Assembly (NCBI GenBank): GCA_910585895.1
Contig: CAJUHY010000051.1
Span: forward strand, 1 to 18,971
From: an uncultured Lachnospiraceae bacterium
GTDB lineage: Bacteria > Bacillota > Clostridia > Lachnospirales > Lachnospiraceae
DNA length: 18,971 bases
Reading direction: 5' to 3'
The position numbers and the translations under genes were made by a program. The notes below the pieces were generated by a model. It saw only the letters and a program-made list of their open reading frames with translations. It was not told the DNA's origin and did not search any database. The number at the start of each line of letters is the position of its first letter. Position 1 is the stretch's first letter. Below, piece by piece: positions 1 through 5,823 of the stretch.

Positions 1-1
1 C

Positions 2-176
2 TTTAAAATAGAGGATACCGGGGCATCTGCATTCTAAAAATGGGGAAACTCAAATATTCTACATCGTTGACGGAAATATACAGGGAGAGTATAATCTGGA
101 GAGATATACTTCCTCCAAGCAGCTGCGCGAACGTGAGCGCGCGCTCAATAACTGGCTGATGGAGATGGGATGGTAA
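2..176 (+). pseudogene. 3' remnant of an unrecognised gene, apparently frameshifted
   Basis: Two reading frames join into one plausible protein tail. Frame 2 from base 2 reads FKIEDTGASAF and stops at 35-37. Frame 3 then reads KNGETQIFYIVDGN and onward to ALNNWLMEMGW, with the stop TAA at 174-176. Leaving out one base near the A-run at 35-40 would fuse the two frames without interruption. The second frame has an in-frame stop at 9-11 and no ATG, GTG or TTG before its last codons, so it is not a complete gene on its own. I do not recognise the family; the tail is charged, with an arginine/glutamate-rich stretch. It may be a decayed gene, or a sequencing or assembly error at the window edge. 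Only 60 bases separate its stop from the next gene. Confidence 0.4.
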
Positions 177-236
177 GATTGGTGATTTGTGTCGGAACAC
201 AGGAGCAAGTGCGGATATTTTGGGAGGTGCAGGCGT

Positions 237-899
237 GTGACAGACATTTTAATTGTAGAAGACAACGAAGAACTGGCAGGGCTGCTTTGTGATTTCCTGC
301 GCGCAGAGGGATATATTGTGTCGGTCGCCGGGACGGGGGAGAAGGCTTTGGCGCTGTATCAAAGGTACGGCGCCAGGCTTCTTGTGCTTGATGTGATGCT
401 GCCGGGGATAGATGGTTTTGCCATATGTGCGAAAATCCGCGAGCAGAGCAATACGCCGATTCTCATCGTCAGTGCTAAAACCACCAAGGATGATAAATTA
501 AACGGACTTCTTTTGGGCGCAGACGATTACATTGAAAAGCCCTATGACGTAGATATTCTGCTGGCGAAAATTAAAGGGATTTTCAAAAGGCGGTATTCGC
601 GGGATGAGATTTCAGAGGGAAACCTTACGTTAAATAAAGAGAGCAGGAAGGTCTGCAAAGAAAACATTCCTTTGGAAATGACAGCGAAAGAGTTCGATTT
701 GCTGCTGCTGTTGGTGGAGAACAAGGGAAAAGCTTTGAGCAAGGAATTCCTCTTCCGTGAGGTCTGGGGCAGCGACAGTTTTTCTGAGCCGCAGACATTG
801 ACCGTGCACATCAAATGGCTGCGCCGGAAGATAGAAGATAATCCGAAAGAGCCCCGGAAAATTCTCACCGTCTGGGGCGTGGGGTATAAGTTTGTATGA
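237..899 (+). CDS. OmpR/PhoB-family response regulator
   Basis: Two-component response regulator of 220 residues, a normal length for the family. The N-terminal receiver domain (about residues 3-115) shows the acidic pocket E8-D9, the phosphoacceptor D52 in LVLDVMLPG, the conserved switch S79 and K101 in DDYIEKP. The C-terminal half (about 125-220) is a winged-helix DNA-binding domain with the typical LTVHIKWLRRKIE recognition helix and the closing WGVGYKF. I chose GTG at 237 because GGGAGG lies 9 bases upstream and the protein then begins directly at the receiver strand; the longer GTG at 189 adds a non-conserved leader. The stop overlaps the kinase start by four bases (ATGA), so the two are translationally coupled. 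Target genes are unknown; the adjacent ABC-F gene is a candidate, but it also has its own promoter and attenuator. Confidence 0.93.
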   Translation: MTDILIVEDNEELAGLLCDFLRAEGYIVSVAGTGEKALALYQRYGARLLVLDVMLPGIDGFAICAKIREQSNTPILIVSAKTTKDDKLNGLLLGADDYIEKPYDVDILLAKIKGIFKRRYSRDEISEGNLTLNKESRKVCKENIPLEMTAKEFDLLLLLVENKGKALSKEFLFREVWGSDSFSEPQTLTVHIKWLRRKIEDNPKEPRKILTVWGVGYKFV

Positions 900-2140
900 A
901 AAATTTCCGTAAGATTTTTAGGGTGGCTGCCTGGGCAGTTCTTGCCATTTTCGTGGCAGCGAATGTGATTTTGCTGTCTGGGAGAACGCAAAGCGGCAGA
1001 CCTTACATGGTGGAGATAGACAGGCTTGCCCGCGCAATCGGGGAGCGGGGATTTGAGGGCGTTGATTTATCACATTGTCGATATGTGGAAAATGTTGTGC
1101 AGTCCGGGAGTCGATTTCCAGAGGAAGGCTTCTATGAGGATACGGACTGCGACTACCAGGTCAGGGTGGTTGATGGCAAAATTTACCGTTTTGATTATAT
1201 GTATCAGGCAAACCAGGGGCAGCGGCGGATGATTTTTACCGTAAATATTATTTTGACAGTAATGTCGCTGCTTCTTTTGGGTATTCTGCTGTTTGTACAG
1301 AGAAAAATATTGACGCCCTTTGCAGAGTTGAGCGAACTGCCTTACGAGCTGTCTAAGGGAAATCTAACCGTACCGATTAAGGAGAATAAATACCGTTTTT
1401 TCGGCAGATTTGTCTGGGGACTGAATGTGCTGCGGGAAAATTTGGAACAGCGTAAACAGCGGGAACTGTCCCTGCTGCGGGAGAAAAAGACGCTGGTAAT
1501 TTCTCTTTCCCATGATATCAAGACGCCGTTATCTGCTATCAAGCTGTATGCCAAGGCTCTGACCAGGGGGCTTTACGGTGAGAGGGAAAAACAGCTTGAG
1601 ATATTTGACAGTATTGGCGAAAAAGCAGACGAAATTGAACGCTTCCTCTCACAGATTATAGAAGCATCGAGCGAAGATTTCCTCAATTTTGAGGTCAGGC
1701 AGGGGGAATTCCGTTTATCTGAATTGGTACAGGCAGTTTCTGCCTACTATCGGGAAAAGTTAGATATTATGAAAATAAGTTTCTCTGTGGGGGAATATAC
1801 AGACTGCCTGCTAAAGGGAGACTTGGACCGCAGCGTGGAAGTATTGCAGAATATTGTGGAAAATGCCGTTAAATACGGAGACGGACATGAGATTGCGCTC
1901 TCCTTTTCCCGAGAGGAGGATTGTCGGCTGCTTACGGTGAGAAACACGGGTTGTACGCTGGCGCAGACGGAGCTGCCGCATATTTTTGAGAGTTTTATCC
2001 GGGGAACGAACGCGGAGAGTGTAAACGGCAGCGGACTGGGGCTTTATATCTGCCGTCAGCTTATGCATAAAATGCAGGGAGAAATCTTTGCGGAGATAAG
2101 GGAAGGGCAGATGTACGTCACCGTCATTTTTCCCAGTTGA
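896..2140 (+). CDS. Membrane sensor histidine kinase, partner of the upstream regulator
   Basis: Sensor kinase of 414 residues. It has a membrane segment at about residues 8-28, an extracytoplasmic loop of about 80 residues (30-110) containing two cysteines (C61 and C85) that could form a disulfide, and a second membrane segment at about 112-134. A HAMP-like linker follows, then the dimerisation/phosphoacceptor motif SHDIKTP with H206. The ATPase domain has an N box with N323 in NIVENAVKYG and a G2 box GSGLGLYI near 378-385. The G1 box is degenerate: RNTG at 349-352 replaces the usual DxGxG. The start ATG overlaps the regulator stop, which fixes it. The loop is too small to name a ligand domain. 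The last codons overlap the -35 box of the ABC-F promoter, so any read-through from this operon enters the ABC-F leader. Confidence 0.92.
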   Translation: MKNFRKIFRVAAWAVLAIFVAANVILLSGRTQSGRPYMVEIDRLARAIGERGFEGVDLSHCRYVENVVQSGSRFPEEGFYEDTDCDYQVRVVDGKIYRFDYMYQANQGQRRMIFTVNIILTVMSLLLLGILLFVQRKILTPFAELSELPYELSKGNLTVPIKENKYRFFGRFVWGLNVLRENLEQRKQRELSLLREKKTLVISLSHDIKTPLSAIKLYAKALTRGLYGEREKQLEIFDSIGEKADEIERFLSQIIEASSEDFLNFEVRQGEFRLSELVQAVSAYYREKLDIMKISFSVGEYTDCLLKGDLDRSVEVLQNIVENAVKYGDGHEIALSFSREEDCRLLTVRNTGCTLAQTELPHIFESFIRGTNAESVNGSGLGLYICRQLMHKMQGEIFAEIREGQMYVTVIFPS

Positions 2141-2165
2141 CAGAGTGCAGCCCCTGTGGTAGAAT
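2137..2165 (+). promoter_or_regulatory. Vegetative promoter of the ABC-F leader
   Basis: TTGACA at 2137-2142 and TAGAAT at 2160-2165 are separated by exactly 17 bases. This is a perfect -35 and a one-mismatch -10 for the principal sigma factor. The -35 overlaps the kinase stop codon. Transcription would begin near 2172, a few bases before the strong ribosome binding site of the leader ORF. Confidence 0.8.
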
Positions 2166-2195
2166 GACCCTAGTTTTTGAGAGAGAGGTGGAAGA

Positions 2196-2207
2196 ATGAA
2201 GATATAA
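2196..2207 (+). CDS. Three-residue leader ORF (Met-Lys-Ile-stop)
   Basis: ATG AAG ATA TAA lies 5 bases after the purine-rich segment GAGAGAGGTGG at 2181-2191. That is a stronger ribosome binding site than many real genes have, and it sits about 10 bases after the predicted transcription start. Such minimal ORFs act as ribosome-stalling sensors in drug-responsive attenuators. Nothing longer is open in this frame. Confidence 0.5.
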   Translation: MKI

Positions 2208-2238
2208 TCGACTTTTGAACGCATGTACATTTTGGATG

Positions 2239-2260
2239 GTATAAGAGCAGGCTCTTATAC
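2239..2260 (+). repeat. Perfect 10-bp inverted repeat in the ABC-F leader
   Basis: GTATAAGAGC at 2239-2248 is followed by AG and then its exact reverse complement at 2251-2260. As RNA it forms a 9-bp stem with a CAGG tetraloop. The flanks TGGTA (2237-2241) and TACCA (2266-2270), with GCATG (2221-2225) and CATGC (2269-2273), can form a competing larger stem. It could be an RNA polymerase pause hairpin or, as DNA, a regulator site. Confidence 0.7.
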
Positions 2261-2380
2261 TTTGCTACCATGCTGCCAGAAGTGGATTATGTTCTCATAA
2301 CCTCTCTTTTTGTGTGCCAGGATATCTGCCGCGGGACAATGTTTGCTCCGGCGTATTCCTGATTAGAGGTTATAGTATGT

Positions 2381-2416
2381 AATGGGACTGTTTGGCGGCA
2401 AACGGTCTCATTTTTT
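2381..2416 (+). terminator. Intrinsic terminator inside the ABC-F leader
   Basis: AATGGGACTGTTTG at 2381-2394 pairs with CAAACGGTCTCATT at 2399-2412 across a GCGG loop: 14 pairs including two G-U wobbles. The 3' arm runs into six T bases (2411-2416). It lies upstream of the ABC-F start with no gene of normal size before it in the transcript, so it works as an attenuator rather than an end-of-gene terminator. Confidence 0.82.
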
Positions 2417-2488
2417 AATGCTATTAGGAAAGACCTTGTGACATCCTTAATCTATTAAAAAATGAGAAATTGCTAAGGAGGGATGAAT

Positions 2489-4021
2489 ATGGCACAGATA
2501 AATGTAAATAACCTGACGTTTGCTTATGAAGGAAGCTTTGATAATATTTTTGAAGATGTATCTTTTTCGATTGATACGGACTGGAAGCTGGGATTTTTAG
2601 GGCGCAATGGCAAAGGGAAAACGACTTTTCTCAATCTGCTGTTGGGAAAGTACCAATATAGCGGAAGCATTGCAGCTTCGGCAGCTTTTGATTACTTTCC
2701 GTATTCTGTCTCACAAGGGCAGCTGCAGCTTCCGGCGGCAGATTTTTTGGAGGAAATAAAGCCACAATGTGAACTGTGGCGCGTAATCTGTGAGCTGGAA
2801 CAGCTATCTGAAAACACAGAGGTTCTCTATCGTCCGTTTGTCACGCTGAGTCCCGGTGAACGCACAAAAGTCCTGTTGTCTGTCTTGTTTTCCGGGGAGA
2901 ATGATTTCCTGCTGATAGACGAGCCCACGAATCATTTAGATGAGGGCTCAAGGGAGGATGTAAAGAAATATTTATCTTCCAAGAAAGGATTTCTGCTTGT
3001 ATCGCATGACCGGGATTTATTGGACAGTTGTATCGACCATGTTCTCGTGCTGAACAGGAAGACTATCGAGGTACAGCGGGGGAATTTCTCGAGCTGGTGG
3101 GAAAATAAGCGGCGCCGGGACCAGTTTGCAAAAGCGCAGAATGATAAGCATCGTAAGGAAATCAATAAGTTAAGACAGGCGGCGTCTCAGTCCGGCGCCT
3201 GGGCGGACAAAAATGAGGGCACGAAAATTGGTTACGACCCTATCAAAGAGCCTGACCGCCCGACGAGGGCATATATCGGCGGCAAGACAAAAAAGATGCA
3301 AAGCAGGGTTAAGCAGCTTAAGAACCGTATCAACCGCGAGATAGAAGAAAAAGAAGGACTTTTGGCAGACTTGGAGCAGCCGGTGGATTTGAAGCTAATG
3401 CCGCTTGCGCATCATAAAGAAACGCTTGTGGAAGCGCGGGATTATGCCCTGAACTATGAGGGCAATGAACAGCCGCTTTTTACAGGGTTGACGTTTGCTG
3501 TTGCCAGGGGACAGCGAATTGCCCTGCATGGCAGGAATGGGTGTGGGAAATCAACGCTCATAAAAATGATTCTGCAGAAGGCAGGCCACACCAGAGAATC
3601 TCTGCCCATTACGGAATCCGGCATATGCAAGACGGCGGCGGGACTGGTGATTTCATATATTAATCAGGATACCTCCCTGTTAAAAGGCAGCATTTCTGAG
3701 TTTTGCCGCAGGCAATCTCTGGATGAAAGCCTGTTCTGCGCTGTGCTCAGGCAGCTTGATATGGAGCGTGTGCAGTTTGTGAAGAATATGGAGGACTATT
3801 CCGAAGGGCAGAAGAAAAAAGTACTGCTCGCCGCCAGTCTGCTCACGCCGGCGCATCTGTACATCTGGGACGAACCTCTCAATTACATTGACGTTTTTTC
3901 CAGAATGCAGGTAGAAAAGCTGCTCCTGCAGTATCAGCCAACAATGCTTTTTGTGGAACACGATGCAAGGTTCCGTGAAAAGATAGCCACGGCAATAGTG
4001 GAGTTACAGAGGGAGGCATGA
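2489..4021 (+). CDS. ABC-F ribosomal protection protein, Lsa-like
   Basis: Soluble ABC-F ATPase of 510 residues, with two nucleotide-binding domains and no membrane segment. Domain 1: Walker A GRNGKGKT (38-45), signature LSPGE (120-124), Walker B with LLIDEPTNHLD (141-151). A charged linker of about 100 residues (roughly 200-305) is the part that reaches into the ribosome in this family. Domain 2: Walker A GRNGCGKS (348-355), signature YSEGQ (437-441), Walker B YIWDEPLNYIDVF with E462. The second Walker B and the closing FVEHDARF resemble Lsa(A)-type proteins of enterococci as I remember them. Those displace lincosamides, pleuromutilins and streptogramin A from the ribosome; the drug range here is inference. 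I chose ATG 2489 because AAGGAGGG at 2475-2482 is 6 bases away, whereas ATG 2483 abuts it. Expression is probably drug-induced through the leader. Confidence 0.88.
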   Translation: MAQINVNNLTFAYEGSFDNIFEDVSFSIDTDWKLGFLGRNGKGKTTFLNLLLGKYQYSGSIAASAAFDYFPYSVSQGQLQLPAADFLEEIKPQCELWRVICELEQLSENTEVLYRPFVTLSPGERTKVLLSVLFSGENDFLLIDEPTNHLDEGSREDVKKYLSSKKGFLLVSHDRDLLDSCIDHVLVLNRKTIEVQRGNFSSWWENKRRRDQFAKAQNDKHRKEINKLRQAASQSGAWADKNEGTKIGYDPIKEPDRPTRAYIGGKTKKMQSRVKQLKNRINREIEEKEGLLADLEQPVDLKLMPLAHHKETLVEARDYALNYEGNEQPLFTGLTFAVARGQRIALHGRNGCGKSTLIKMILQKAGHTRESLPITESGICKTAAGLVISYINQDTSLLKGSISEFCRRQSLDESLFCAVLRQLDMERVQFVKNMEDYSEGQKKKVLLAASLLTPAHLYIWDEPLNYIDVFSRMQVEKLLLQYQPTMLFVEHDARFREKIATAIVELQREA

Positions 4022-4086
4022 TTCACCCATAATGTTTGCGATGGCTGAACTGTTACTCTATATAAAAGAAAAGTCCGCAGGACTTG

Positions 4087-4115
4087 TTGACAAAAAAATA
4101 TGGTGGTGGTACACT
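4087..4115 (+). promoter_or_regulatory. Vegetative promoter of the fibronectin-like protein gene
   Basis: TTGACA at 4087-4092 and TACACT at 4110-4115 are separated by 17 bases, giving a start near 4122 and a short leader to the ATG at 4159. A small hairpin, AAGTCC/GGACTT (4071-4085), lies immediately upstream. The rest of 4022-4158 shows no gene. Confidence 0.7.
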
Positions 4116-4158
4116 CTTAATATCATTAAAATTAAAAAGGAAGAAAGGGAGAGAACGT

Positions 4159-5466
4159 ATGAAGAACTTTTTCAAAGTGGCAAAAGTAAGTTTAATGATT
4201 ATGATGTGTGCCCTGTTTCTGGGAATAGGGATTAAGGCAGAGGCAGCGCTGGGCAAGGTTGCAGGCGTGACACAGATAGCTGATGATGTGGATGAGAAGA
4301 ATCCCGGCAAATATGCAGTGGGCATACAATGGACCGCTTTACCAGGGGCAGAAGCATATCTGGTAGAGTATTGTGAGTCAGGCAAGAATTTTATCGGTAC
4401 TACCTATCAATATGGATTGGCAGCGAAGAACTCAGTGGTAATACCTGGGCTTTCAGGTGGAATGTCTTATGATGTAAAGGTTTCAGCGGTGACGCTTGCT
4501 GGTAAAGAGATTGCAGATCAAGGCGCTCCGTCAGATGTAGTTGATGTGGTAACCGCACCGTCTGGGACAGTAACCACGTTGAAGCAGAGCGGTGCGCAGG
4601 CGAAGAAAGTAACCGTTTCCTGGACCAAGATTCCGGGAGCGAATGTTTATGATATTGGTTATAAGAAATATGGCAGCACAGCAAAAGCTCAATATGTTAC
4701 AACCCCCAATGATGTGTCCAGTTATTCATTTTCAGCAGCTGCAGATACGAATTACATTGTGGATGTTGCTGCGGCAAGAAAGAGCAGCAAGGGTTATGTA
4801 GCTTACGGTACTGGTTCACAGCCAATTCTTGCGTCCAGTCTGCCGAAGAAGATTACCAAAGTAAAGTTCCTGACAAGCGGCAGCAGTTCAGACCCCAAAG
4901 CTGGAATTGTAGATTTTTCCTGGAACCCAAGCAATGCAGCGGATGGCTATGAATATGCTATCTACGGAAATAATGGCAAGAAGCTGACTTCCAAGTCAAT
5001 TACAGCTACTAATCCGAAACAGCGTGTGACGATTAACAATGGTAAATTAAAGAATGCTAACCAGTTTATGAAGATTAAAGTCAGAGGATACCTCAAATTA
5101 GGCAAAAAGAAGGTATATGGTCCATATTCTGACTACTGCTGGTTTGCAAAATATCCAATGAGTGTAAAAGGAAGTATCGTTAATAAATCAAATATTGCAG
5201 ATGGATATAAGATTTCCTGGAAGAAGATGAAAGGCGCCAAGAATTACACCGTATATATTGCGATTGGCAATGGAAAAATGAAGAAAGCAGGAACCACCAA
5301 AGGCAGCAGCTTTGTCATTAAGAAGTGCGGAAGCGCTCCGCTTGCTACATATACTACTTACCGTTATAGAGTAGTGGCTAATAAAAAGGCTGGAAAGAAA
5401 ACGGTTAAGAGTGATACTACATGGAGTTCCACATTTAAATTGACTACTACATATTACTACTATTAA
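4159..5466 (+). CDS. Secreted protein with fibronectin type III-like repeats
   Basis: Predicted exported protein of 435 residues. A signal peptide occupies about residues 1-30: KNFFKVAK, a hydrophobic core SLMIMMCALFLGIGI, then a cleavage site near AEA-A. Four beta-sandwich segments follow, each with a fibronectin-like pattern of a VxWxxxxGAxxYxV strand and a later YxxxVxA strand: WTALPGAEAYLVEY, WTKIPGANVYDIGY, WNPSNAADGYEYAI and WKKMKGAKNYTVYI. The protein is lysine-rich, with no catalytic motif and no LPXTG anchor, and ends in a run of four tyrosines after a threonine tract. The start has a purine-rich site (AAAGGGAGAG) and begins at the signal peptide; an upstream in-frame ATG at 4084 overlaps the promoter and is rejected. 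It is a single-gene unit with its own promoter and terminator. A role in surface adhesion or matrix is only inferred. Confidence 0.85.
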   Translation: MKNFFKVAKVSLMIMMCALFLGIGIKAEAALGKVAGVTQIADDVDEKNPGKYAVGIQWTALPGAEAYLVEYCESGKNFIGTTYQYGLAAKNSVVIPGLSGGMSYDVKVSAVTLAGKEIADQGAPSDVVDVVTAPSGTVTTLKQSGAQAKKVTVSWTKIPGANVYDIGYKKYGSTAKAQYVTTPNDVSSYSFSAAADTNYIVDVAAARKSSKGYVAYGTGSQPILASSLPKKITKVKFLTSGSSSDPKAGIVDFSWNPSNAADGYEYAIYGNNGKKLTSKSITATNPKQRVTINNGKLKNANQFMKIKVRGYLKLGKKKVYGPYSDYCWFAKYPMSVKGSIVNKSNIADGYKISWKKMKGAKNYTVYIAIGNGKMKKAGTTKGSSFVIKKCGSAPLATYTTYRYRVVANKKAGKKTVKSDTTWSSTFKLTTTYYYY

Positions 5467-5477
5467 AGAGAGCATGG

Positions 5478-5514
5478 CATCTCCAGTCAAGAGTTTTGAC
5501 TGGAGATGTTTTTT
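5478..5514 (+). terminator. Intrinsic terminator after the fibronectin-like gene
   Basis: CATCTCCAGTCAA at 5478-5490 pairs perfectly with TTGACTGGAGATG at 5496-5508 across a 5-base loop, followed by six T bases. It begins 11 bases after the stop codon. Confidence 0.95.
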
Positions 5515-5563
5515 GTCTTATAGGAAAGACCTGCCCGCTTTTTCTAAAAAATGAAAAAAAGTG

Positions 5564-5592
5564 TTGACAAATCCAATAAATCTATATATAAT
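5564..5592 (+). promoter_or_regulatory. Consensus promoter of tRNA-Leu
   Basis: TTGACA at 5564-5569 and TATAAT at 5587-5592 are separated by 17 bases, matching both consensus hexamers perfectly. It follows an A-rich tract. The start would be near 5599, leaving about 50 nt of leader to be removed from the tRNA precursor. Confidence 0.88.
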
Positions 5593-5651
5593 AGCTATTG
5601 TGAGTTTTGCAGAACAGATATAAAGAATCAGGGCTGCAGAATGATATAGCT

Positions 5652-5735
5652 GCAGGAGTGGCGGAATTGGCAGACGCGCAGGCTTCAGGTGCCTGTGGTA
5701 GCAATATCGTGTGGGTTCAAGTCCCATCTCCTGCA
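5652..5735 (+). tRNA. tRNA-Leu, anticodon CAG
   Basis: The 84-nt cloverleaf has acceptor arms GCAGGAG (5652-5658) and CTCCTGC (5728-5734) plus discriminator A. The anticodon stem CAGGC/GCCTG encloses the loop TTCAGGT with anticodon CAG, which reads CUG leucine codons. The D arm carries GGCGGAATTGGCAGACGC, the T arm GGGTTCAAGTCCC, and the variable arm is long, as in class II leucine tRNAs. CCA is not encoded. Confidence 0.96.
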
Positions 5736-5742
5736 TGAAATG

Positions 5743-5774
5743 AAAAAAGCTGTTGTTTGTACAACAGCTTTTTT
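5743..5774 (+). terminator. Intrinsic terminator after tRNA-Leu
   Basis: GCTGTTGT at 5749-5756 pairs with ACAACAGC at 5761-5768 across TTGT. The stem is flanked by six A bases upstream and six T bases downstream, which extend it and could make it act in both directions. Confidence 0.9.
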
Positions 5775-5823
5775 GTCATCTGGTGAAAAAGATAAATACA
5801 TGAAAACAAGAGGAGGACGTAAG

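Larger units (their letters stand above)
2172..2416 (+). promoter_or_regulatory. Transcription-attenuator leader of the ABC-F gene
   Basis: Bases between the predicted transcription start and the terminator hold segments that can pair in alternative ways. AGAGAGGT at 2182-2189, the ribosome binding site of the leader ORF, is complementary to ACCTCTCT at 2300-2307. The overlapping ATAACCTCT at 2297-2305 is instead complementary to AGAGGTTAT at 2365-2373. With one bulge and one mismatch that second pairing extends to 2286-2296 with 2374-2383, touching the base of the terminator stem at 2381. A ribosome stalled on the leader ORF would mask 2182-2189 and favour the second pairing, hindering termination. 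Known for the family: several Firmicute ABC-F resistance genes are controlled by ribosome-sensed attenuation (for example vmlR, and lmo0919 with rli53). The mechanism here is inferred. Confidence 0.65.

Noticed and set aside
188..201. TGTGT/ACACA inverted repeat before the response regulator as an operator
   Set aside because: Only five bases per arm with a four-base spacer, easily found by chance, and no promoter could be located beside it.
4071..4085. Hairpin AAGTCC/GGACTT as ABC-F terminator
   Set aside because: Only six base pairs and no T-run after it; it directly precedes the next promoter, so at most a minor element.
2424..5532. TAGGAAAGACCT occurring near 2425 and again near 5521
   Set aside because: A 12-base match in a 19-kb window is expected by chance, and the flanking sequence is not shared.
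5689..5823. Extended start of the aldo/keto reductase at 5689
   Set aside because: The extension would be translated through the tRNA-Leu and its terminator. ATG 5824 has an AGGAGG at proper distance.
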